In this document: piece after piece, positions 1 through 4,344 of the stretch | Layout of the letters: every line of letters starts with the position of its first letter | Position numbering within the stretch: position 1 is the first letter of the stretch | NCBI GenBank assembly: GCA_002322525.1 | Contig: DCOU01000048.1 | Location: forward strand, 1-7,796 | Direction of reading: 5' to 3' | Length of the DNA stretch: 7,796 nt | Origin: Candidatus Omnitrophica bacterium UBA1562 | Lineage (GTDB): Bacteria > Omnitrophota > Gorgyraeia > Gygaellales > Profunditerraquicolaceae | Position numbers and translations under genes: made by a program | Notes under the pieces: model-generated | What the model was told of the DNA's origin: nothing | What the model saw: the letters and a program-made list of their open reading frames with translations, nothing else | Databases searched by the model: none

Positions 1-39
1 GCACTCCCGAGCAACGAAGGAGCGAAGGGAAATGGGTAA
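1..39 (+). CDS. 3' end of upstream gene, probably rpmC (ribosomal protein L29), partial
   Basis: Frame 1 is open from the window edge and ends at a TAA at 37-39, giving a tail ALPSNEGAKGNG and overlapping the rpsQ start by 8 bases. In this cluster the gene before rpsQ is nearly always rpmC, so the tail is assigned to L29 by position only; the 12 residues themselves are not diagnostic of L29. The tail is Gly/Ser/Glu-rich and its DNA is a purine-rich run of GAGC/GAAGG units flanked by TCCC and GGGA, so it looks like a short repeat that has become the C-terminus of the protein. Frame 3 is also open here but would overlap rpsQ much further, which is less likely. Confidence 0.35.
   Translation, partial: ALPSNEGAKGNG
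17..22 (+). promoter_or_regulatory. Shine-Dalgarno of rpsQ
   Basis: AAGGAG lies 9 bases before the ATG at 32. It sits inside the purine-rich end of the upstream gene, so rpsQ translation is probably coupled to it. It is one of the few classical ribosome binding sites in the window. Confidence 0.7.
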
Positions 40-310
40 AAGAAAAGGATTTATCGGAACGGTTATAAGCGACAAGATGCAAAAAACTATTATTGTCAGG
101 ATAACTCATATGAGCAAACACCCCAAATATGGCAGGATTGTTAAAAAATATAATAAATTTAAAGTTCACAATGAAAAGAATGCCGCCAAGATAGGCGATA
201 CGGTCAGGATAGAAGAAACCCGGCCTTTATCAAAAGATAAGCACTTCAGGCTTATTGAGGTTATGAAAAAAGCGCAGGCACCCCGCGTTGATATTAAGGA
301 GCAAATATAA
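32..310 (+). CDS. rpsQ: 30S ribosomal protein S17
   Basis: Small-subunit protein that binds 16S rRNA early in assembly. The 92-residue product opens with GKRKGFIGTVISDKMQKTIIV, the typical first strands of the S17 OB-fold, followed by the HPKYGRIVKKYNKFKVHNE segment and the IGDTVRIEETRPLSKDKHFRLIE block that closes the domain. The length is slightly above the common 80-90 residues because of a short tail after the domain (KKAQAPRVDIKEQI). The ATG at 32 has a good Shine-Dalgarno 9 bases upstream and gives the normal N-terminus. The stop TAA shares one base with the rplN ATG, indicating translational coupling. No repeat separates the two genes, unlike most later junctions. Confidence 0.96.
   Translation: MGKRKGFIGTVISDKMQKTIIVRITHMSKHPKYGRIVKKYNKFKVHNEKNAAKIGDTVRIEETRPLSKDKHFRLIEVMKKAQAPRVDIKEQI
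296..301 (+). promoter_or_regulatory. Shine-Dalgarno of rplN
   Basis: AAGGAG ends 8 bases before the rplN ATG at 310 and lies inside the last codons of rpsQ. It shows that this organism does use Shine-Dalgarno initiation, which makes the lack of such a site upstream of rplX, rplE, rpsN, rpsH, rpsE and secY notable. Confidence 0.75.
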
Positions 311-678
311 TGATTCAATTACGTAGTATTCTGGACGTTGCTGACAATACCGGCGCTAAGCGCGCTTCCTTTATCCAAGTTTTCGGAAAGAAAAATTGTC
401 ATTTCGCCGAGATAGGAGACATTATTAATGTTAATATAAAAGAATCTTCTCCTGAAGCTACTGTCAAAAAGGGAGAGGTTGCTAAAGCGGTAGTGGTTAG
501 GACAAAACAGCCGATAAGGCGGGCGGACGGCTCTGTATTAAGATTCGACCGGAATGCCATCGTATTCATAGATGCGCAGTTAAACCCCAGGGGTACGCGT
601 GTTTTTGGCCCGGTTGCAAGAGAATTGAGAGAGAAGAATTTTACAAAAATTGTATCTTTGGCCCCAGAGGTAATTTAA
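310..678 (+). CDS. rplN: 50S ribosomal protein L14
   Basis: Large-subunit protein at the subunit interface, where it binds 23S rRNA and helps form an intersubunit bridge. The 122-residue length is exactly that of the family. It starts MIQLRSILDVADNTGAKRA, the hallmark L14 N-terminus, and continues through GDIINVNIKESSPEATVKKGEVAKAVVVRT, the RRADGSVLRFDRNAIVFID block and the C-terminal GTRVFGPVARELR and KIVSLAPEVI. It overlaps rpsQ by one base. Its TAA stop at 676-678 is also the first three bases of the A repeat that follows, so the coding region ends exactly where the repeat begins. Nothing in the protein looks altered by the neighbouring repeat. Confidence 0.98.
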   Translation: MIQLRSILDVADNTGAKRASFIQVFGKKNCHFAEIGDIINVNIKESSPEATVKKGEVAKAVVVRTKQPIRRADGSVLRFDRNAIVFIDAQLNPRGTRVFGPVARELREKNFTKIVSLAPEVI

Positions 679-870
679 GTGAGGACATAAGTTATGGAGA
701 CATATATTAAAAATAAGGTAATCGACATAACTTATATGTCCGAACTGTCCCTTGCGTAAACGCTCGTAAATTTTGGTGCTTCGCGCCTAAAATTTACTTC
801 GTACGCTTCGGGGTTAATTCGTCCAAACAACTTACGTTCACTTCTGTTGCGTAAGTTGTGGGCTCATTAA
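676..870 (+). repeat. Composite intergenic repeat A-B-C (unit 1) between rplN and rplX
   Basis: Fills the whole gap. A hairpin (676-746): closing AGT/ACT, a GA/GA internal loop (681-682 and 742-743), GGAC/GTCC (683-686 and 738-741), a 2-base bulge AT at 736-737, then the 9-bp stem ATAAGTTAT/ATAACTTAT (687-695 and 727-735) around a 31-base loop. B stem-loop (749-813): CCC/GGG ends, GCGTA/TACGC, then GTAAATTTT/AAAATTTAC capped by GGTGC-TTC-GCGCC. C hairpin (814-870): TTAAT/ATTAA, TC/TC loop, GTCC/GGGC, AA bulge, ACAACTTACG/CGTAAGTTGT (827-836 and 850-859). No U-tract follows any stem. A short ORF of 21 codons (694-759) begins at an ATG at the end of the left A arm with a Shine-Dalgarno-like GAGG 9-10 bases upstream; whether it is translated is unknown. 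Confidence 0.85.
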
Positions 871-1182
871 ATGTTTAAGATAAGAAAAGGCGATACTGTA
901 GAGATAATTAAGGGTAAGGATAGAGGTAAAAAGGGCAAAGTCCTTAAGGTTTTCCCTTTAAATGGCCGCGCTATTGTAGAAGGTATAAATTTAGTAAAAA
1001 AACACAAGCGCAAAACCCGTGAAGATGAAAAGGGCGGTATCGTACCAATCGAGATGCCGATCAGCCTTACCAATCTTATGTTATTCTGCAAGAATTGCAA
1101 TCGCGGCAGGAGGATAGGTTTTACAATCTTAAAGGACGGAACAAAAGCAAGGTTTTGTAAAAATTGTAAAGAGGCAGTATAA
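871..1182 (+). CDS. rplX: 50S ribosomal protein L24, zinc-ribbon variant
   Basis: Assembly-initiating large-subunit protein that binds 23S rRNA near the exit of the peptide tunnel. The 103-residue product begins with a KOW motif (FKIRKGDTVEIIKGKDRGKKG, residues 2-22) and continues with the family's VEGINLVKKHKR segment and the GGIVPIEMPISLTNLML block. The C-terminal part has Cys73, Cys76, Cys96 and Cys99 as two CxxC pairs in the positions where other L24 proteins have no cysteines, suggesting a bound zinc; such L24 forms exist in several phyla. The ATG at 871 directly follows the C repeat (ATTAA-ATG) and no Shine-Dalgarno is visible within 20 bases. The TAA stop is the first part of the next C repeat. 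Confidence 0.96.
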   Translation: MFKIRKGDTVEIIKGKDRGKKGKVLKVFPLNGRAIVEGINLVKKHKRKTREDEKGGIVPIEMPISLTNLMLFCKNCNRGRRIGFTILKDGTKARFCKNCKEAV

Positions 1183-1237
1183 TTCGCCCAAACAACTTAC
1201 GTTCACTTCTGTTGCGTAAGTTGTGGGTTCATTTAAC
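1180..1237 (+). repeat. C-type intergenic hairpin (copy 2) between rplX and rplE
   Basis: It begins with the rplX stop (TAAT at 1180-1183), has TC/TC at the internal loop, GCCC/GGGT (one wobble pair) as the 4-bp stem, a one-sided AA bulge at 1190-1191, and the perfect 10-bp stem ACAACTTACG/CGTAAGTTGT around a 13-base loop. It ends right before the rplE ATG at 1238. Loop and stem are identical to the C copy before rplX, with only a few differences near the ends, so the two are recent duplicates or have been homogenised. No A or B part is present. Confidence 0.85.
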
Positions 1238-1792
1238 ATGACTCCCCGTTTATTAGAAAAATACAGGAATGAAATTATACCCAAGATGATGGAGGCCTTC
1301 TCTTTTAAAAATAGAATGGCGGTTCCGCGGTTAGAAAAAATAGTAGTAAATATGGGGGTGGGAGAGGCCTTGCAGGATATGAAGATTTTGGAGAAAGCCA
1401 TGGAAGAACTCGCCACGATTACGGGGCAGAAACCCATTTTAAGGCGAGCAAAGAAGGCGATTGCAAATTTTAAAATTAAACAAGGCCAACCTATCGGGTG
1501 CAAAGTTACTCTTAGACGGACAATTATGTATGAATTTCTCGACAGGTTAATAAGTATTGCGCTTCCCCGTATCCGTGATTTCCGAGGTATTTCCCCTGAT
1601 TCATTCGACGAATCCGGTAATTATACTATGGGTATTACCGAACAGAGCATATTTCCTGAAATAGATTATGATAGAGTAAGCCGGATGCAGGGTATGGATA
1701 TTACCCTGGTGATTAAAAATGCAAAATCCAAAGAACAGTCACGAGAGTTATTGAAATTATTTGGTATGCCTTTTCGCACGGCAAATGATTAA
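1238..1792 (+). CDS. rplE: 50S ribosomal protein L5
   Basis: Central-protuberance protein that binds 5S rRNA and contacts S13 and the P-site tRNA. The start chosen is the ATG at 1238 (MTPRLLEKYRNEIIPKMMEAF, the family N-terminus), giving 184 residues, close to the usual 179-185. A GTG 15 bases upstream is in frame but lies inside the repeat hairpin and adds residues unlike L5. Diagnostic blocks are VPRLEKIVVNMGVGEAL, ITGQKPILRRAKKAIANFKI, QPIGCKVTLRR, LPRIRDFRGI and the C-terminal GITEQSIFPEIDYDRV followed by GMDITLVIKNAKS. The initiation region has no Shine-Dalgarno; the last bases before the ATG are the AT-rich foot of the C hairpin. The stop codon again belongs to the next repeat. Confidence 0.97.
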   Translation: MTPRLLEKYRNEIIPKMMEAFSFKNRMAVPRLEKIVVNMGVGEALQDMKILEKAMEELATITGQKPILRRAKKAIANFKIKQGQPIGCKVTLRRTIMYEFLDRLISIALPRIRDFRGISPDSFDESGNYTMGITEQSIFPEIDYDRVSRMQGMDITLVIKNAKSKEQSRELLKLFGMPFRTAND

Positions 1793-1845
1793 TTCGCCCA
1801 AACAACTTTCGGTCATTTCATTCCGTAAGTTGTGGGCTCATTAAA
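1789..1845 (+). repeat. C-type intergenic hairpin (copy 3) between rplE and rpsN
   Basis: TTAAT at 1789-1793 contains the rplE stop. TC/TC internal loop, GCCC/GGGC stem, AA bulge, then ACAACTTTCGG against CCGTAAGTTGT with one T-T mismatch; the CGG/CCG pairs extend the stem beyond that of copies 1 and 2. It ends ATTAAA directly before the rpsN ATG. The loop differs from copies 1 and 2 while the arms are kept. Confidence 0.83.
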
Positions 1846-2031
1846 ATGGCCAAAAATTCACAGATAGCGAGATGGAAGAGGCCTCCGAAGTTTTCTAGCC
1901 GTAAATATAATCGTTGTCCTATTTGTGGTAGATCCGGCGGTTATTTAAGAAGATTTCAGCTTTGCCGTATTTGCTTTCGGGAACTTGCATGGCAGGGTTT
2001 AATACCCGGCGTTAAGAAGGCAAGCTGGTAA
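1846..2031 (+). CDS. rpsN: 30S ribosomal protein S14, type Z (zinc-binding)
   Basis: Late-assembling head protein of the small subunit, contacting 16S rRNA helices near the A and P sites. The 61-residue length and the pair of CxxC motifs (Cys24-Cys27 in CPICGRSGGYLRRF, Cys40-Cys43 in LCRICFRELA) identify the short zinc-dependent form rather than the roughly 100-residue zinc-free form. The remaining sequence (GLIPGVKKASW at the end) is the standard family C-terminus. The ATG at 1846 follows the C repeat by three A bases and no Shine-Dalgarno is present. Its stop codon at 2029-2031 opens the largest composite repeat of the window. Confidence 0.97.
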   Translation: MAKNSQIARWKRPPKFSSRKYNRCPICGRSGGYLRRFQLCRICFRELAWQGLIPGVKKASW

Positions 2032-2312
2032 GTGAGGACATAACTTATGGAGCCCTGTATTGAAAAGATAAGCGGCATAAGTTATTTGTCCGAACTTATC
2101 TCGACGAGTGCACTAAAATTTTCTTTGAAAATTTTAGTGCATTTTACGAGTCGAGACACAATTGATAATATTGCCCCTCGCGTAAACATCCCAAAAATCT
2201 CTTTGATATTTTTGGGATACGCTTCGGGTTTAATTCGCAGACGCTGGAGATTAGTTAACGAAGCAGCTACAATTTACGTCGTTGCACTCCGTAAATTGCC
2301 TGCTCATTAAAG
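2029..2312 (+). repeat. Composite intergenic repeat A-B-B-C (unit 2) between rpsN and rpsH
   Basis: Longest gap of the window. A hairpin (2029-2096): GGAC/GTCC with the long stem as ATAACTTAT/ATAAGTTAT, so the central pair is flipped relative to unit 1, and bulge TT at 2086-2087. First B-type stem-loop (2099-2156): outer TCTCGAC/GTCGAGA, perfect 15-bp inner stem 2109-2123 with 2127-2141, 3-base loop. Second B stem-loop (2174-2228): GCGT/ACGC plus ATCCCAAAAAT/ATTTTTGGGAT. C hairpin (2230-2310): TTAAT/ATTAA, TC/TC, GCAG/CTGC, then CAATTTACG/CGTAAATTG; instead of the AA bulge there is a 29-base insertion at 2241-2269. An 87-codon ORF (2047-2310) runs through everything from the A-arm ATG to the TAA in the C foot, but most of its sequence is palindromic, so I do not call it a protein gene. 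Confidence 0.85.
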
Positions 2313-2708
2313 ATGTCTAGAACCGATTTAATTGCAGATAGTTTTACCATGATTCGCAATGCTATAATGGCGAAAAAAGAAAATGTAGATGTGCCTGCAT
2401 CTAAACAAATAAAGTCTATTTTAGAAATTTTAAAAAAAGAGAACTACATAGATAATTTTAAACTAATAGAAGATAAAAAACAGGGTTCATTGAGGATTTA
2501 TTTAAAATATACCAAAGGTGAGCCGGCAATAAAAAGCATAAAGCGTGTGTCTAAACCCGGATTACGCGTATATGTAAATCACCAGAAGATTCCTTCTGTC
2601 TTAAGGGGCAGGGGCCTGGCGATTATCTCAACCTCTAAAGGTATAACAACCGGCGAGGAAGCAAAAAAAATAGGATTGGGCGGAGAAGTCATTGGTTATA
2701 TCTGGTAA
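2313..2708 (+). CDS. rpsH: 30S ribosomal protein S8
   Basis: Primary 16S rRNA-binding protein of the central domain; in well-studied bacteria it also represses the spc operon by binding its mRNA. The 131-residue product has the family start SRTDLIADSFTMIRNAIMAKKENVDVPASK, the middle KPGLRVYVN segment, and the C-terminal rRNA-binding region ISTSKGITTGEEAKKIGLGGEVIGYIW, all normal in length and order. The ATG at 2313 follows CTCATTAAAG from the C repeat with no Shine-Dalgarno. I looked for an S8-like mRNA target upstream of rplE but only the C repeat is there, so I cannot say that the classical autoregulation exists here. The TAA stop opens the half-A sequence before rplF. Confidence 0.97.
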   Translation: MSRTDLIADSFTMIRNAIMAKKENVDVPASKQIKSILEILKKENYIDNFKLIEDKKQGSLRIYLKYTKGEPAIKSIKRVSKPGLRVYVNHQKIPSVLRGRGLAIISTSKGITTGEEAKKIGLGGEVIGYIW

Positions 2709-2724
2709 GTGAGGACATAAGTCT
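2706..2724 (+). promoter_or_regulatory. Half A repeat serving as the rplF ribosome binding site
   Basis: The bases from the rpsH stop to the rplF ATG are TAAGTGAGGACATAAGTCT, matching the left arm of A hairpins at 676, 2029 and 7720, including the position of the following ATG (one extra base here). No right arm follows. The GAGGA at 2711-2715 is a usable Shine-Dalgarno, 9-10 bases before ATG. In full A copies the same GAGG is paired in the stem. Either a full element was trimmed to its left arm, or this is the ancestral stop-Shine-Dalgarno-start linker from which the A arm derived. Confidence 0.7.
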
Positions 2725-3273
2725 ATGTCAAGAATCGGCAGAAAACCAGTAGTTATTCCTAAAGACGTAAAAATCGAAGTTAAGGAGGGTAAAGTTTGCA
2801 TAGAAGGCCCTAAGGGTAATTTAACCCGGCCTTTATCAGGCCGAATTGTCGTCGAGATAAAAGATAACCAACTCTTTTTAAAGCGGGTATCCGATACAAA
2901 GCTTGATAAATCTCTCCACGGTCTTTACCGCGCCTTAATCTTTAATATGATTAAAGGTGTTACTGAAGGGTATGTTAAGGAATTAGAAATAATAGGCGTA
3001 GGATTCCGCGCGCAAGTTCAGGGCAATAACTTAAATATGCAGCTGGGTTTTTCTCATCCGGTAAATTTTCCTATTCCCGAAGGGATAAAGATAGAGACAC
3101 CAAAGCAGACACGAATTGTAGTAAGAGGTATTGATAAAGAAAAGGTGGGAGAAATAGCTTCTGAAATACGTGCCATATATCCACCCGAACCGTATAAAGG
3201 TAAAGGTGTCCGTTATGCGGGTGAATACGTAAAGAAGAAGGTCGGTAAAGCTCAAGCCACAACGACGAAATAA
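2725..3273 (+). CDS. rplF: 50S ribosomal protein L6
   Basis: Large-subunit protein near the sarcin-ricin loop and factor-binding site. The product of 182 residues matches the usual 175-185. It begins SRIGRKPVVIPKDVKIEVKEG, the typical start, with IEGPKGNLTRPL of the first L6 domain, the LHGLYRALIFNMIKGVTEGY linker, and the second domain IIGVGFRAQVQGNNLNMQLGFSHPV ending in IRAIYPPEPYKGKGVRYAGEYVKKKVGKAQ, the diagnostic C-terminal loop. The last residues ATTTK are a short tail. The start has the GAGG of the half-A sequence. It ends two bases before rplR, so the pair is probably translationally coupled. Confidence 0.97.
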   Translation: MSRIGRKPVVIPKDVKIEVKEGKVCIEGPKGNLTRPLSGRIVVEIKDNQLFLKRVSDTKLDKSLHGLYRALIFNMIKGVTEGYVKELEIIGVGFRAQVQGNNLNMQLGFSHPVNFPIPEGIKIETPKQTRIVVRGIDKEKVGEIASEIRAIYPPEPYKGKGVRYAGEYVKKKVGKAQATTTK

Positions 3274-3275
3274 GC

Positions 3276-3638
3276 ATGAAAAATAAAAAAGAACTGGCGA
3301 GGTTAAAAAGACATCGGCGCATACGCTTACATATGTTTGGTACGGATCAAAGGCCGCGTTTACTCGTGCATCGGACATTAAAGAACCTCAGCGCTCAAGT
3401 TATCGACGATACAAAAAATAAAACGCTATTTTCTTTAACTGCATTTGATAAAGAAGTAAAAGATAAATTTGCTTATGCAGGAAATGTAAAAGTAGCTGAA
3501 TTTTTCGGCGAGGTTTTTGCCAGAAGGGCAAAAGAAAAAGGAATTATAAGGATAGTCTTTGACCGTGCAGGCTACTTATATCAAGGCAGAATCAGGGCTT
3601 TTGCAGAGGGCTTGAGAAAAGCTGGACTGGAGTTCTAA
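3276..3638 (+). CDS. rplR: 50S ribosomal protein L18
   Basis: Central-protuberance protein that binds 5S rRNA together with L5. The 120 residues match the family length. Visible blocks are RLKRHRRIRLHMFGTDQRPRLLVHRTLKNLSAQVIDD, the basic N-terminal arm and first strand pair, then the central GNVKVAEFFGEVFARRAKEKGI and the closing FDRAGYLYQGRIRAFAEGLRKAGLEF, a highly characteristic L18 ending. The ATG lies two bases after the rplF stop, with no Shine-Dalgarno, consistent with reinitiation by ribosomes finishing rplF. The stop codon opens a full A-B-C repeat. Confidence 0.96.
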   Translation: MKNKKELARLKRHRRIRLHMFGTDQRPRLLVHRTLKNLSAQVIDDTKNKTLFSLTAFDKEVKDKFAYAGNVKVAEFFGEVFARRAKEKGIIRIVFDRAGYLYQGRIRAFAEGLRKAGLEF

Positions 3639-3832
3639 GTGAGCACATAAGTTATGGAGCTTTCTATTGCTAGTTTTAACGACATAACTTATATGTGCGA
3701 ACTATCCCGACAGCAAAACGCTTCGAAAATTTGCGGCACTTCGTGCCAGAAATTTTCTTGCAGCTATCGGGGTTAATGCGCCCAAGCAACTTACGTTTAC
3801 TTGCTGTTGCGTAAGTTGTGGGCTTATTAAAA
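3636..3832 (+). repeat. Composite intergenic repeat A-B-C (unit 3) between rplR and rpsE
   Basis: A hairpin (3636-3703): AGT/ACT, GA/GA loop, GCAC/GTGC instead of GGAC/GTCC (a compensatory double change), bulge AT at 3693-3694, ATAAGTTAT/ATAACTTAT, 28-base loop. B stem-loop (3706-3772): CCCGA/TCGGG, AGC/GCT, then GAAAATTT/AAATTTTC and GGCAC/GTGCC closed by TTC. C hairpin (3773-3832): TTAAT/ATTAA, GCCC/GGGC, AA bulge at 3784-3785, GCAACTTACG/CGTAAGTTGT, with GC facing TT at the internal loop. It ends two A bases before the rpsE ATG. A 40-codon ORF (3654-3776) starts in the left A arm and stops at the TAA of the C foot. Confidence 0.85.
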
Positions 3833-4303
3833 ATGCAAGGACTAAATATCGAGCAGCACCAGGAATTAATAGAGAAGGTAATTACCATTAACCGCGTGGC
3901 AAAGGTAACTAAAGGCGGCAAAAAACTTTCTTTTAGCGCACTGGTAGTTGTAGGTGATACTAAAGGCCATATGGGTTTTGCCTTAGGTAAGGCAAACGAA
4001 GTTGCTGGTGCAATCCGTAAAGGCCTGACAAAGGCAAAAAAAGAACTTTTTAGCGTTCCTCTGGAAGGCTCTACCATACCGCATGAAATTATAGGTGAAT
4101 TTGGAGCAGCTAAAGTTCTTCTAAAGCCCGCTTCTGAAGGAACGGGCGTAATCGCTGCCGGTCCGGTCAGGGCTGTATGCGAAGCAGTTGGCATAAAAGA
4201 TATCTTAACCAAATGCCTGAAATCGAATACTCCTTTAAATGTAATTAAAGCAACGGTAGAAGGATTAAAGAATTTGAAGGTCACAAAAAATGAATCCCGT
4301 TAG
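3833..4303 (+). CDS. rpsE: 30S ribosomal protein S5
   Basis: Small-subunit protein at the mRNA entry site that affects decoding accuracy. Starting at ATG 3833 it has 156 residues; an in-frame GTG at 3818 is inside the C hairpin foot and is rejected as start. The N-terminal dsRNA-binding-like domain shows LIEKVITINRVAKVTKGGKKLSFSALVVVGD then GHMGFALGKANEVAGAIRKGLTKAKKEL; the C-terminal domain shows GTGVIAAGPVRAVCEAVGIKDILTKCLKSNTPLNVIKATVEGL, both strongly diagnostic. The final residues NESR and the TAG stop are encoded by the left arm of the NPVR-type inverted repeat (4294-4307), so the repeat sets the C-terminus. No Shine-Dalgarno is seen. rpmD, expected next, is absent. Confidence 0.97.
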   Translation: MQGLNIEQHQELIEKVITINRVAKVTKGGKKLSFSALVVVGDTKGHMGFALGKANEVAGAIRKGLTKAKKELFSVPLEGSTIPHEIIGEFGAAKVLLKPASEGTGVIAAGPVRAVCEAVGIKDILTKCLKSNTPLNVIKATVEGLKNLKVTKNESR

Positions 4304-4344
4304 AAATTTTAAGTTTTTAACGGGAAGAGGATTTCTAACGGGAT
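4294..4344 (+). repeat. NPVR-type inverted repeat between rpsE and rplO
   Basis: A perfect 14-bp inverted repeat: ATCCCGTTAGAAAT (4294-4307) and ATTTCTAACGGGAT (4331-4344). The left arm encodes the end of S5 and its TAG stop; the right arm contributes the first two bases of the rplO ATG at 4343. The loop contains a second TTAACGGGA (about 4318-4326), which could pair with the left arm as an alternative, and the purine-rich GGGAAGAGG (4322-4330), the only Shine-Dalgarno-like run before rplO. Same core as the repeat at 6914-6966. Confidence 0.85.

Noticed and set aside
1..68. Frame-3 open stretch across the rpsQ start
   Set aside because: It would overlap rpsQ by about 37 bases and has no match to L29-like sequence; frame 1 with an 8-base overlap is the simpler reading.
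676..746. Kink-turn (GA/GA tandem next to a bulge)
   Set aside because: The GA/GA loop has no adjoining 3-base bulge; the only bulge is 2 bases and sits 4 bp away on the other side of a stem, so the standard kink-turn plan is not met.
676..870. Intrinsic transcription terminator within the intergenic hairpins
   Set aside because: None of the A, B, C or NPVR stems is GC-rich at the base and followed by a T-run, and all lie inside a continuous run of operon genes.
1223..1237. Upstream GTG start for rplE; likewise GTG 3818 for rpsE and ATG 4902 for secY
   Set aside because: All three lie in the right arm of a C hairpin, add five residues unlike the families, and the downstream ATGs give the normal N-termini.
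1180..1237. S8 autoregulatory mRNA site near the rplE start, as in enterobacteria
   Set aside because: The region before rplE is the same C hairpin found in front of unrelated genes, so nothing specific for S8 binding can be claimed.
2047..2310. An 87-residue hypothetical protein between rpsN and rpsH
   Set aside because: It is translated from successive palindromes of the repeat unit, has no recognisable domain, and its length varies widely among equivalent units; kept as a finding, not as a gene.
3676..4284. Long - strand ORFs over rpsE, rplE, rplF, rplO and secY
   Set aside because: They are antisense shadows of well-identified ribosomal and secY genes and have no own start signals or recognisable products.
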